A stretch of DNA of 64,000 nt from Streptomyces fodineus (GTDB lineage Bacteria; Actinomycetota; Actinomycetes; Streptomycetales; Streptomycetaceae): positions 5,332,001-5,396,000 of the forward strand of contig NZ_CP017248.1 of assembly GCF_001735805.1 (NCBI RefSeq), written 5' to 3'. This document shows, piece by piece, positions 39,749 through 47,769 of the stretch (its first letter is position 1; each line of letters opens with the position of its first letter). Both the position numbers and the translations under genes were made by a program. A model generated the notes under the pieces. The model saw nothing but the letters and a program-made list of their open reading frames with translations, was not told the origin of the DNA and did no database searches.

Positions 39749-41422
39749 GTGAGCGACTTCGAGGGCGTCCACGTCTCACGGGCCGACATCGCCCGGTTCG
39801 CCGGGGTCAAGCGGCCTGCGGTGACGAACTGGGAGCGCCGGCACGCGGACTTCCCCCAACCTCTCGGGGAGGCTGCCCAGGGGGCCGCCGACATCGAGGT
39901 CTTCTCGGCGGTGCAAGTGCTGGCCTGGCTCGACCGGCGTGCCATCCCGGCGAATGCCAGGCGATCCGACGAGCCGGAAGGAACCACCTACGGTGACCGG
40001 TTCCGGGCCTCGCTCGGCGGAACGCGGACCGGAGCGCTGCTCAAGGCCGTGGACAGGCTGAGCGGTGCGGAGGCGGAACGATTCCGTGGGGAGCTGTCCC
40101 AGGCCGACTACGTCACCGTGCTGCTCACTCTCGTATATGTCCGGGGATGCCTGCCCGAGGAGTGGCAGAGGATCCTGACCGAGGTCCGCCGGTTTCAGTT
40201 CCCTCACTCCGGCGAACTGCTGGTGCGCATTCTGGCGAGCGGGGTCCGCCGCGGGCTGGGACCCGAGCATGAGCGCCTTCTTCTCGCGCTTTCGCAGAAC
40301 CTGGGCGACTCCCGCGTGGTCGACACCATCCTGCTACTGGACGACACAGGACCGGTGGACCTGGCCGAGCACGCCCAGGCCTTCGAAAGACTCATGGTTC
40401 GCTACAGCGATCTCATGGGCCGAAGGGCGGGTGACTTCTTCACGCCCCGGGCCGCCGTCGACGTTCTCACGAAGCTTGTCGCCGACGGCAGTCGGAACGT
40501 CAGGAGTGTGCATGATCCCTTCGTACGAGCGGGTGAGCTGCTGCTGGCCGCGTGGGACGCGGTGGCGGATGCGCAGGGGAGCCCTCCTGAGGCGAGCGGC
40601 GCGGGAGTGGGCGAGCATCCGCTGGCACTGGCGGGCATGAATCTCGCTCTGCACGGCGTTCCCGAGGCCCGGCTCCGGACGGGAAGCACAGCTCCCTCGG
40701 CCGGGAACGACCCCTGGCACCAGGGTTTCGACCGCATCGTGACGAATCCCCCGTTCAATGTGAGGCTTGAGCGTCCCGTTGGGCACGGGCACTGGCGCTA
40801 CGGGACGCCGCCCCAGCACAACGCCAACTTCGACTGGCTCCAGTACGCAGTGACCTGCCTGAGGCGAGACGGCCGCGCAGCCGTCCTCATGCCCGACATC
40901 GCCGCGTTCTCCGCCAACACCTCGGAGCGGAGGATCAGGGCCGCGATGGTGGAGGACGGCGCAGTGGAGGCGCTGATCGCGCTGCCGGCTCAGCTCTTTA
41001 CGACGACAGGCATCCGTGTGACGATCTGGCTGCTACGGCATCCGACGGGGACGTGCGACGAGATTCTGTTCGTCGACGCCAGTCACCTCGGCTCGCTTGT
41101 CTCCCGTGTCCAGCGGGAACTGGCCGGGCACGAGACCCAACGCATCCTTGAGGAATACCGGGCCTGGATCGCTGCCCGGGCCGGCGGCAGCGCGTTCGCG
41201 GGGACCGAGGGCCTGAGCAGGTCCGTATCCATTGAGAAGATCAGGGAGAAGGACTACACCCTCAGCCCTGCCTTCTACGTGCCGAGCGGTACGCCGACCG
41301 GTGCCCGGTCCGTGGAGCCTGCGGACCTGGCTGCCCTGGCCGGGCAGCTGACCGAGCTGCACTCGCGGGCCCGGGACGCGGACTCCGCAGTCGAAGAACT
41401 GCTGGGGAGGTATGGCCTGTGA
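39749..41422 (+). CDS. hsdM: Type I-like N6-adenine DNA methyltransferase (HsdM) with N-terminal HTH
   Basis: A 557-residue methyltransferase from GTG 39749 (RBS GGAGGAG); ATG 39734 is an alternative without an RBS. The N-terminal ~60 residues form an HTH (SRADIARFAGVKRPAVTNWE). The HsdM helical domain follows (DLMGRRAGDFFTPRAAVDVL). The SAM-binding motif is VHDPFVRAGELLLAAW, a variant of DPxxGxG, and the catalytic motif is NPPF in RIVTNPPFNVRL. The HTH and altered motif I are unusual for ordinary HsdM. The next gene, hsdS, overlaps by 4 nt (GTGA). No hsdR is present in the window. Confidence 0.88.
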   Translation: MSDFEGVHVSRADIARFAGVKRPAVTNWERRHADFPQPLGEAAQGAADIEVFSAVQVLAWLDRRAIPANARRSDEPEGTTYGDRFRASLGGTRTGALLKAVDRLSGAEAERFRGELSQADYVTVLLTLVYVRGCLPEEWQRILTEVRRFQFPHSGELLVRILASGVRRGLGPEHERLLLALSQNLGDSRVVDTILLLDDTGPVDLAEHAQAFERLMVRYSDLMGRRAGDFFTPRAAVDVLTKLVADGSRNVRSVHDPFVRAGELLLAAWDAVADAQGSPPEASGAGVGEHPLALAGMNLALHGVPEARLRTGSTAPSAGNDPWHQGFDRIVTNPPFNVRLERPVGHGHWRYGTPPQHNANFDWLQYAVTCLRRDGRAAVLMPDIAAFSANTSERRIRAAMVEDGAVEALIALPAQLFTTTGIRVTIWLLRHPTGTCDEILFVDASHLGSLVSRVQRELAGHETQRILEEYRAWIAARAGGSAFAGTEGLSRSVSIEKIREKDYTLSPAFYVPSGTPTGARSVEPADLAALAGQLTELHSRARDADSAVEELLGRYGL

Positions 41423-42048
41423 GCGAGGACCGACTCGACGATCTCCCTCGGGGTTGGCGGTGTGCTCCTCTCGGCGAGATCTGTGACATCCAGGCGGGCG
41501 GCCCGGCCGTGCGCAGGAATGAGCAGGTGCAGGCAGGGGTTCCGGTGGTTCGCCCCGGCGATCTCCGTCACCAGAGGATCTCGGCTCAGTCCGTGGTGCA
41601 CGTCGATCCCGAGACTGCACGGGGACTGATCAAGTACCGGATTGCCACCGACGACATCCTGGTCACCCGGACCGGAACGGTGGGCCGGGTGGCGCTCGTC
41701 ACCGACGGCGAGAGCGGGTGGCTGTACAACACCCACCTTCTGCGTGTGCGAGCGCACGATGCGGCGCTTGCCCCGTACCTGCTCGCCTGCCTTTCCCACC
41801 GACGGTCCGCCGACTGGCTGGAGCGCCGGGCGGCCGGAACCACCGGCATGCGGTCTATCACCGTGCGCACACTGCAGGACCTGCCGGTGTCGCTACCGCC
41901 GCTGGACCGGCAACGGGAGATCGGAGCCGCCCTCAAGGCAGTCGACGAGAAGATCAGGGCACATGAGGAAATCGTGCGGGTGACCACCGACCTTCGTGAG
42001 ATCCTCACCGATCTTCTGATGTCGGGCCGCCTGCCCACAGGCCCCTGA
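41419..42048 (+). CDS. hsdS: Half-size type I specificity subunit (HsdS)
   Basis: A 209-residue protein with one target-recognition domain and one conserved helical region: LPRGWRCAPLGEICDIQAGG at the start, ILVTRTGTVGRVALV, GMRSITVRTLQDLPVSLPPL, then RQREIGAALKAVDEKI and its extension as the coiled spacer. Normal HsdS proteins are about 400 residues with two TRDs; half-size forms dimerise to read palindromic-like sites. The start GTG 41419 overlaps the hsdM stop. Its 3' end abuts the nur promoter region, marking the end of the island. Confidence 0.88.
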   Translation: MSEDRLDDLPRGWRCAPLGEICDIQAGGPAVRRNEQVQAGVPVVRPGDLRHQRISAQSVVHVDPETARGLIKYRIATDDILVTRTGTVGRVALVTDGESGWLYNTHLLRVRAHDAALAPYLLACLSHRRSADWLERRAAGTTGMRSITVRTLQDLPVSLPPLDRQREIGAALKAVDEKIRAHEEIVRVTTDLREILTDLLMSGRLPTGP

Positions 42049-42077
42049 TGGGCGTCGGCGCTTCTACACTGGGCGGT

Positions 42078-42515
42078 GTGGTGAGCACCGACTGGAAGAG
42101 TGATCTCAGGCAGCGCGGTTACCGGCTGACGCCGCAGCGGCAGCTTGTGCTCGAAGCCGTGGACGCCCTCGAGCACGCGACCCCCGACGACATCCTCGTG
42201 GAAGTGAGGAAGACGGCGTCGGGGGTCAACATTTCCACGGTCTACCGGACGCTGGAGCTGCTGGAGGAGCTGGGCCTGGTCAGCCACGCCCACCTCGGCC
42301 ACGGTGCGCCGACGTACCACCTCGCCGACCGCCACCATCATCTGCACCTGGTGTGCCGCGACTGCGAGAACGTGATCGAGGCCGATGTGGGGGTCGCGAG
42401 CGAGTTCACCGCCAAGCTGCGGCAGCACTTCGGCTTCGACACGGACATGAAGCACTTCGCGATCTTCGGCCGGTGCAAGGACTGCTCGCTGAAGAGTTCA
42501 ACTACCACGTCGTAG
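42078..42515 (+). CDS. nur: Nickel-responsive Fur-family regulator Nur
   Basis: A 145-residue Fur-family repressor that controls nickel uptake and superoxide dismutase choice in Streptomyces. From GTG 42078 the numbering puts His33, His70, His72, His86, His88, His90 and His126 exactly where I recall the two metal sites of S. coelicolor Nur. The HTH is GYRLTPQRQLVLEAVD and VNISTVYRTLELLEELGLV. A -10 TACACT (42065-42070) lies 7 nt before the GTG, so the transcript is probably leaderless. It borders the defence island. Confidence 0.94.
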   Translation: MVSTDWKSDLRQRGYRLTPQRQLVLEAVDALEHATPDDILVEVRKTASGVNISTVYRTLELLEELGLVSHAHLGHGAPTYHLADRHHHLHLVCRDCENVIEADVGVASEFTAKLRQHFGFDTDMKHFAIFGRCKDCSLKSSTTTS

Positions 42516-42524
42516 GGTGGCGGT

Positions 42525-43490
42525 ATGAAGAGCCCTCTGCTGTCCCTGCCCGGCGCCGTCCCCGCCGAGGGTGTGGACGAAGGTGTCGCCGCCCACTACG
42601 GCGATCTGTTCCGCGAGCAGCGCGCCCTCGCCGACGGCAGCGGCTTCGTCGACCTGTCCCACCGCGGTGTCGTCACCGTCAGCGGTGACGACCGGCTGAG
42701 CTGGCTGCACCTGCTCCTCACCCAGCACGTCAGCGAGCTGCCCGTGGGCGAGGCGACCGAGGCGCTGATCCTGTCCGCGCACGGGCACATCGAGCACGCG
42801 CTGTACCTGGTGGACGACGGCAGCACCGTCTGGGCGCACGTGGAGCCCGGCACGCAGGACGCGCTGATCGCCTACCTGGAGTCGATGAAGTTCTTCTACC
42901 GGGTGGAGGTCGCCGACCGGACCGCCGACTTCGCGGTCGTCCACCTGCCCGCCGGGTCCATCGCCGAGGCGCCCGAGGGCGTCGTCGTACGCGAGACGGC
43001 GTACGGCCGTGATCTGTTCCTGCCACGCGAGGACCTGGAGTCCTTCGCGGCCGCGCACGGGCCCGCCGCCGGCCTCCTCGCCCACGAGGCGCTGCGCGTC
43101 GAGCACCACCGGCCGCGGCTCGGCTTCGAGACCGACCACCGGACCATCCCGCACGAGCTGGGCTGGATCGGCAGCGCGGTGCACCTCCAGAAGGGCTGCT
43201 ACCGGGGCCAGGAGACGGTCGCCCGCGTCCAGAACCTGGGCAAGCCGCCGCGCCGGCTGGTCTTCCTGCACCTGGACGGCAGCGACGTGCACCTTCCGGT
43301 GCCCGGCACGGAGATCCGGCTGGCGGAGGAGGGCGCCGAGGGCCGCAAGATCGGTTTCGTGACGACGTCGGTACGGCATCACGAGCTGGGGCCGGTGGCA
43401 TTGGCGCTGGTCAAGCGGAACGTGCCGGTCGACGCGAGGCTCCTGGCCGGAGAGACGGCCGCCGCGCAGGAGGTTGTGGTCGAGCCGTAG
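42525..43490 (+). CDS. ygfZ: YgfZ/GcvT-family folate-binding protein
   Basis: A 321-residue protein related to the glycine-cleavage T protein. The YgfZ signature KGCYRGQE (its Cys is functionally important) is at about residue 225, within LQKGCYRGQETVARVQNLGK. The N-terminal part FVDLSHRGVVTVSGDDRLSWL is typical. YgfZ supports iron-sulfur enzyme maturation in a folate-dependent way. It starts 9 nt after nur and may be co-transcribed. Confidence 0.92.
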   Translation: MKSPLLSLPGAVPAEGVDEGVAAHYGDLFREQRALADGSGFVDLSHRGVVTVSGDDRLSWLHLLLTQHVSELPVGEATEALILSAHGHIEHALYLVDDGSTVWAHVEPGTQDALIAYLESMKFFYRVEVADRTADFAVVHLPAGSIAEAPEGVVVRETAYGRDLFLPREDLESFAAAHGPAAGLLAHEALRVEHHRPRLGFETDHRTIPHELGWIGSAVHLQKGCYRGQETVARVQNLGKPPRRLVFLHLDGSDVHLPVPGTEIRLAEEGAEGRKIGFVTTSVRHHELGPVALALVKRNVPVDARLLAGETAAAQEVVVEP

Positions 43491-43592
43491 CTCTGCGAGG
43501 CAGCGCCGTTGGGGTGCGGGCCGACGCCTGGCTGCGGCTCCGTCGTGGCCGGTCGCGCCCACGCGGCGGAGCCGCATATCGATTCAGCCCCG

Positions 43593-43607
43593 CGCCCCTT
43601 CGGGGCG
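43593..43607. terminator. Bidirectional terminator between ygfZ and dtd
   Basis: CGCCCC-TTC-GGGGCG, a 6-bp GC stem with triloop, lies between convergent stops (43490 and 43664). Confidence 0.6.
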
Positions 43608-43663
43608 GCACCCCGCCGGCGCGGGCGAGCGAGACCCCCCCGAGCAGCCACAGCCGACCGCGC

Positions 43664-44089
43664 CTAGATCTCCAGCAACACCGTGAACGGGCCGTCGTTC
43701 GTCAGCGACACCCTCATCTGCGCCCCGAAACGGCCCGTCGCCACCGTCGCCCCCAGCCCCCGCAGCTGAGCCACCACCTCGTCCACCAGTGGCTCGGCGA
43801 CATCGCCGGGGGCGGCCGCGTTCCAGGTCGGGCGGCGGCCCTTGCGGGCGTCGCCGTACAGCGTGAACTGGCTGATGACCAGCAGCGGGGCGTCGATGTC
43901 GCTGCACGACTTCTCGTCCTGCAGCATCCTGATCGACCACAGCTTGCGCGCCAGCTGCGCCGCCTTCTCCTTGGTGTCGTCATGGGTCACCCCGACGAGC
44001 ACGCACAGCCCCTCGCCCTCGATCGCGCCGACCGTCTCGCCGTCCACGACGACGCTCGCGCCGTCCACTCTCTGCACCACCGCACGCAT
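43664..44089 (-). CDS. dtd: D-aminoacyl-tRNA deacylase
   Basis: A 141-residue enzyme that removes D-amino acids (and mischarged Gly) from tRNA. The conserved SQFTLYGD motif is present as ISQFTLYGDARKGRRP. The cross-subunit GPxT motif appears as TNDGPFTVLLEI, with Phe where Val is usual. The start at 44089 gives the usual MRAVVQRVDGASVVVDG; ATGs at 44098 and 44101 are possible. It is divergent from rsiG. Confidence 0.93.
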   Translation of the reverse strand: MRAVVQRVDGASVVVDGETVGAIEGEGLCVLVGVTHDDTKEKAAQLARKLWSIRMLQDEKSCSDIDAPLLVISQFTLYGDARKGRRPTWNAAAPGDVAEPLVDEVVAQLRGLGATVATGRFGAQMRVSLTNDGPFTVLLEI

Positions 44090-44247
44090 GCGGACCATCA
44101 TGCCGGGTGCCCGGTACGTGGTTACAGGGGGTCCAATATAGATCCCTTACCCCCATCTGGGGCCGTTCGGGGGCACTCGGTCCCATAGTGGTCAGTTGGG
44201 GTGGCACGATGCTTCCACACGCCGGTCGAGGGGACGGTCAGACGCAC

Positions 44248-44850
44248 ATGAGCACACCGAGCACCAGTGGGTCGCTGGGGACGCAGGGGACGTACCGGCC
44301 GCCCGTCCAGCGCGCCGACGCACCGGCGGGCCCGACACTGCCCGCGGAGCCGCCCGAGCCCGATCTCGCCCGGCTGAGCCTGCCCGAGCTGCGCACCCTG
44401 CGCCGCGACGCCCAGCGCGACGAGGCGGACCTCAGCTATGTGCGGCGGCTGCTGCAGGGGCGGATCGACATCCTGCGCGCGGAGCTGTGCCGGCGCGGCA
44501 AGGCGTCCGTGCCGGCGCCCGCGGACGGCTCCGTGGTGGACCGGCTCCCGGAGATCCTCAAGGACGCCCCGGCCCGGCACCGCTCCTCGGCCCGCCATCT
44601 CACGCTCGGCACCCCGCACAACGAGGAGTTCCGGCAGCTGGCCGCGGAGATGCTCGCCGAGGTCGAGCTGTCGGACCTCCAGGCGCGCACGGATCTCGAA
44701 CTGACCAGCGCGATGGGGCGGTTGGTGCGGTATGAGCAGGAGGTCTCGCGGCGGCGTCAGCGGTTGCAGCGGACGACCGACGAGTGCAGCGGGGAGATCG
44801 CCCGGCGCTATCGGGTGGGGGAGGCGCAGGTTGACGATCTGCTGATGTGA
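44248..44850 (+). CDS. rsiG: c-di-GMP-dependent anti-sigma factor RsiG
   Basis: A 200-residue helical protein. It contains both copies of the E(X)3S(X)2R(X)3Q(X)3D motif that defines RsiG: EADLSYVRRLLQGRID and EQEVSRRRQRLQRTTD. In Streptomyces, RsiG loaded with c-di-GMP sequesters the sporulation sigma factor WhiG. The N-terminal ~45 residues are Pro/Thr-rich and disordered. The start could also be ATG 44209. Presence of both motifs makes the assignment strong. The gene stands between dtd and an Eis-like acetyltransferase. Confidence 0.93.
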   Translation: MSTPSTSGSLGTQGTYRPPVQRADAPAGPTLPAEPPEPDLARLSLPELRTLRRDAQRDEADLSYVRRLLQGRIDILRAELCRRGKASVPAPADGSVVDRLPEILKDAPARHRSSARHLTLGTPHNEEFRQLAAEMLAEVELSDLQARTDLELTSAMGRLVRYEQEVSRRRQRLQRTTDECSGEIARRYRVGEAQVDDLLM

Positions 44851-44935
44851 CCTCGGGCCGTCGGGCCGCCCGAGAGCTCGGGGAGTCGGAGAAATCCGGA
44901 CGACAGATGGCGGCCGGTCCGCCTACCGTGGCCCC

Positions 44936-46174
44936 ATGAGCGACGTCCGGATCGTTACCGAGGCCGACTTCGAGGACTGGCAGCGCGCGCTGGCCACGGG
45001 GTTTCTGCAGCCGCCGGTGCTGACACCCGGGGAACTCGACGCCCGCCGGGCGCAGTTCGTGCCGGGGCGGCTGCTCGGCGCGTTCGACGGTGGCCGGTGC
45101 GTGGCCACGTTCCGCTCCTTCGCGCAGGAACTGACCGCGGTGGGCGGCGCACTCGTTCCCGCGGACGCGATCTCCAACGTCACCGTCAGCCCCACCCACC
45201 GCCGCCGCGGCCTGCTCACCCGCATGATGAACCAGGACCTGGCGGCGGCGAAGGAGCGCGGTGACGTCGTGGCCACGCTGATCGCCGCCGAGTACCCGAT
45301 CTACGGCCGCTACGGCTTCGGCCCGGCGACCTGGGCGACGACGTGGACCGTCGAGGTGCCCCGGGCAGGTCTCGATCCGCGCTGGTCGGGGCCGCGGGAC
45401 GGTGGGCGGATCGACCTCGTGGACGGCGAGGACGTGCGCAAGTTCGGCCCCGGGCTGTACGAGCGGTTCCGTCGCACCCAGCCCGGCGCGGTCAGCCGGG
45501 ACGACCTGTGGTGGCGGGTGAGCACCGGGGCGGTCCGGTTCCACGCCGACTGGACCGAGCCGTTCCACGCCGTACACCGCGCGGCCGACGGCGAGGTGCA
45601 GGGTCTGGTGACGTACACGTCCGACGAGACCTGGAACGGCAAGCAGCCGGACCAGACGGCCACCGTGCGCAGGCTGATCGCCACGACCCCGGCGGCCGAG
45701 CGCGCCCTGTGGCACTACCTGTGTTCCATTGACTGGATCACGAAGGTCAAGACCGGTTTCCGCGGCCCCGACGACCTGCTTCCTGGCTACCTCCCCGACC
45801 CGCGCGCCGCCCGGATCACCGGGCACGCGGACTGGCTCTGGGTGCGGATCCTGGATGTCGTACGGGCCCTGGAGGCGCGGACGTACGACGCGACGGGCGC
45901 GCTGGTGCTGGAGGTCGTGGACGACGCCGGTCTGGCCGGGGGCCGGTTCCGGCTTCAGGCCTCGCCCGAGGGGGCGTCCTGTGTGCCGGCGAATACGGAG
46001 GGCGCCGATCTCACGCTGCCCATAGGAGAGTTGGCCTCGGTCTGGCTCGGTGGGGAGTCGCTGCTCCGGCTCGCCGCGCTCGGCCGGGTCCGGGAAGAAC
46101 GAGAGGGCGCCGCCCGGAAGGCCGACGCCCTGTTCCGCTCGCCCGGGCGGCCGTGGTGCCCGGACATCTTCTGA
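44936..46174 (+). CDS. Eis-like GNAT acetyltransferase
   Basis: A 412-residue three-part acetyltransferase of the Eis family. The N-terminal GNAT domain has NVTVSPTHRRRGLLTRMM (acetyl-CoA loop) and AAEYPIYGRYGFGPAT. A second GNAT-like domain and a C-terminal SCP2-like domain follow. The chain ends in DIF; in Eis the free C-terminal carboxylate takes part in catalysis. Eis enzymes acetylate aminoglycosides or lysines; the substrate here is unknown. Confidence 0.92.
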   Translation: MSDVRIVTEADFEDWQRALATGFLQPPVLTPGELDARRAQFVPGRLLGAFDGGRCVATFRSFAQELTAVGGALVPADAISNVTVSPTHRRRGLLTRMMNQDLAAAKERGDVVATLIAAEYPIYGRYGFGPATWATTWTVEVPRAGLDPRWSGPRDGGRIDLVDGEDVRKFGPGLYERFRRTQPGAVSRDDLWWRVSTGAVRFHADWTEPFHAVHRAADGEVQGLVTYTSDETWNGKQPDQTATVRRLIATTPAAERALWHYLCSIDWITKVKTGFRGPDDLLPGYLPDPRAARITGHADWLWVRILDVVRALEARTYDATGALVLEVVDDAGLAGGRFRLQASPEGASCVPANTEGADLTLPIGELASVWLGGESLLRLAALGRVREEREGAARKADALFRSPGRPWCPDIF

Positions 46175-46220
46175 CCGCTCCCTTCCCCCGGTGACGCTGA
46201 CTGTGCATCCGTAGCGAGCT

Positions 46221-46323
46221 GTTCAGTTGTGGCTGTGCTGGCGGTGTTCGGTTGTGGCTGTGCCCTGCCGTGTTCGGTTGTGGCTGTGCGATGCCGTGTT
46301 CAGTTGTGACGGTGCGCTTCGGT
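46221..46323 (+). repeat. Four ~26-bp tandem repeats, intergenic
   Basis: Units start at 46221, 46246, 46272 and 46298 with consensus GTTCGGTTGTGGCTGTGC followed by a variable pair and TGCCGT (first unit 25 bp, the rest 26 bp). They lie 47 nt past the acetyltransferase stop. The remainder of the 335-bp gap (46175-46509) holds the promoter and operators of the GntR gene and no gene I can support. Confidence 0.85.
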
Positions 46324-46406
46324 GGCCGTCCCCTGTCCGGACTCCCGGCTCCCCTCCGGAAGGGAGCCCGGTCGGCCAACCACTGGGAAGCTTGACCAGG
46401 TCATGC

Positions 46407-46503
46407 AAGTTGGCAGCCAACTTCACTGTACTTATCTCCGTTGGGAAGCGTCTCATAACCAGCTATCGGTGAACTGCCGCAACTTGGCGGGAAGTTGTAG
46501 TGT
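46407..46503 (+). promoter_or_regulatory. Operator palindromes and leaderless promoter of the first GntR gene
   Basis: A perfect 17-bp palindrome AAGTTGGC-A-GCCAACTT (46407-46423) and a second site CAACTT-N6-AAGTTG (46480-46497) precede the -10 TAGTGT (46498-46503). The -10 lies 6 nt from the GTG start. The second site overlaps the promoter core, a repressor position. Confidence 0.7.
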
Positions 46504-46509
46504 TCGTCC

Positions 46510-47415
46510 GTGGACCCGGAGCACGCCTCCGCCAGTGGACGGACGAAGTCACAGCGGCCCCACCCGTCCCATCGCGAGATCGCCGACGAACTGCGCAGCC
46601 GGATCGTGACCGGTGTGCTGCGACCGGGCCAGCGCATGCCCACGCAGGCCGAGCTGGCCGGCGAGTTCGGTGTGGAGCGCGGGGCCGTACGGCAGGCGTT
46701 GCGCATCCTCCAGGCGGAGCGGCTGCTCACCAACGTGTCCAAGGGCAGTCCGGCCACCGTGGCGGGGATGCCGGGGCCGGCCCGGCCGCCCGCCGGACCT
46801 GCGGCGCCGCAGCCCACCATGGTCGGCCTCGCGCCCCGTATCGCGGACGCCTTCGCCGCTCGGCATGTGCGGATCGACGCCCTCTGCCTGACCTCGGTCT
46901 CGCTCACGCTGGCGGTCGGCGAGCCGCTCCGGCAGATCCACGCGGGGCGATGGAAACCGGCCAAGATCGATGTCCGGGTGCTGCTGCCCAGCCGGAACAT
47001 CGACCTCGCCTTCCCGGCGGCGGTGGCCGCCGACGACCACGGTCTGCTGCACCGGCGCTGGCTGGCCCAGCGCAATGCCCAGGGCCTGGTGCTGCGGCAG
47101 AACCTGCTGGCCCTGTGCACCACGCACGGCGTCGACGTACGGGTCTCCTTCCGGGCGCTGCCGTTCACCCCGCCGGTCAAGCTGTATCTGCTCAACGGCT
47201 CGGAGGCGCTGTTCGCGTACTACACGCTGCTGCGCCGCGAGCGGGAGATCGACCACGAGCATCTGGAGCTGTACGACGCCGACGGCACGCGCTCGATGCT
47301 GTTCGCCTTCGAGCGGCGGGCCGGGGAGCGGGACGCCGCGTTCGTGGAGCAGTCGCGGCTGTGGTTCGACGCGCTGTGGGAGACGATCAGCTCGGATCTG
47401 CTGCTGACGTCGTAG
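46510..47415 (+). CDS. GntR-type regulator with PLD-like C-terminal domain (copy 1)
   Basis: A 301-residue regulator from GTG 46510. The winged helix is HREIADELRSRIVTGVLRPG, QRMPTQAELAGEFGVERGAV and RQALRILQAERLLTNVSKGS. The C-terminal ~200 residues are not UTRA or FCD. They contain RVLLPSRNIDLAFP, HRRWLAQRNAQGLVLRQNLLAL and SFRALPFTPPVKLYLLNGSEALF. The P-V-K-L-Y-L-L-N element aligns with HxKx4D of phospholipase D but lacks the His and Asp, suggesting a ligand-binding relic. It is about 60% similar by eye to copy 2. Confidence 0.85.
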   Translation: MDPEHASASGRTKSQRPHPSHREIADELRSRIVTGVLRPGQRMPTQAELAGEFGVERGAVRQALRILQAERLLTNVSKGSPATVAGMPGPARPPAGPAAPQPTMVGLAPRIADAFAARHVRIDALCLTSVSLTLAVGEPLRQIHAGRWKPAKIDVRVLLPSRNIDLAFPAAVAADDHGLLHRRWLAQRNAQGLVLRQNLLALCTTHGVDVRVSFRALPFTPPVKLYLLNGSEALFAYYTLLRREREIDHEHLELYDADGTRSMLFAFERRAGERDAAFVEQSRLWFDALWETISSDLLLTS

Positions 47416-47433
47416 GGGACGCCGTGAGGGGCG

Positions 47434-47622
47434 TCAGAGGGCCGGCCCCGCGAGGAGCACGGCGAGCAGGACGGCGCCGGCGGAGCTGAGCGCCGGGCTC
47501 TTGGCCTTGATGCCGATCGAGAGCAGAAGCATGCCGACGACACCGGCGGCACCGTACTTCCACTGGACGAGCTGTTCGAAGCCGACGACGAACAAGGCGG
47601 AGAGGAGAGCGAGGACGGGCAC
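47434..47622 (-). CDS. Small membrane protein between GntR genes
   Basis: A 62-residue hydrophobic protein from GTG 47622 (RBS AAGGGGG). Two or three membrane segments are visible (VLALLSALFVVGFEQLV, GAAGVVGMLLLSIGI, AGAVLLAVLLAGPAL), with a polar loop QWKYG between. It is divergent from the second GntR gene and shares its operator-rich intergenic region, so it may be a regulated target. Function unknown. Confidence 0.65.
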   Translation of the reverse strand: MPVLALLSALFVVGFEQLVQWKYGAAGVVGMLLLSIGIKAKSPALSSAGAVLLAVLLAGPAL

Positions 47623-47654
47623 GGCGATTCCCCCTTAGGGCCGGTAAAAGGTTC

Positions 47655-47763
47655 ACCAACTTCCAAAACTTGGCAACCAACTCCACCTAAGTTGTCCCCA
47701 CTTGGTCCAGGTTCATAAACAACTTCCAGGTAACTGCCCTTAGATGGATCAGAGTTGTAGCGT
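47655..47763. promoter_or_regulatory. AACTT/AAGTT-rich divergent control region
   Basis: At least seven AACTT or AAGTT/AGTTG half-sites lie between the small membrane gene and GntR copy 2, for example in CCAACTTCCAAAACTTGG and AAGTTGTCCCCACTTGG. A -10 TAGCGT (47758-47763) is 6 nt from the GTG of copy 2. The same half-site appears in the copy 1 promoter, so the paralogues may cross-regulate. Confidence 0.6.
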
Positions 47764-47769
47764 TTGGTC

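Noticed and set aside
46221..46323. CRISPR array
   Set aside because: The repeats are tandem without spacers of constant size, and no cas genes are near.
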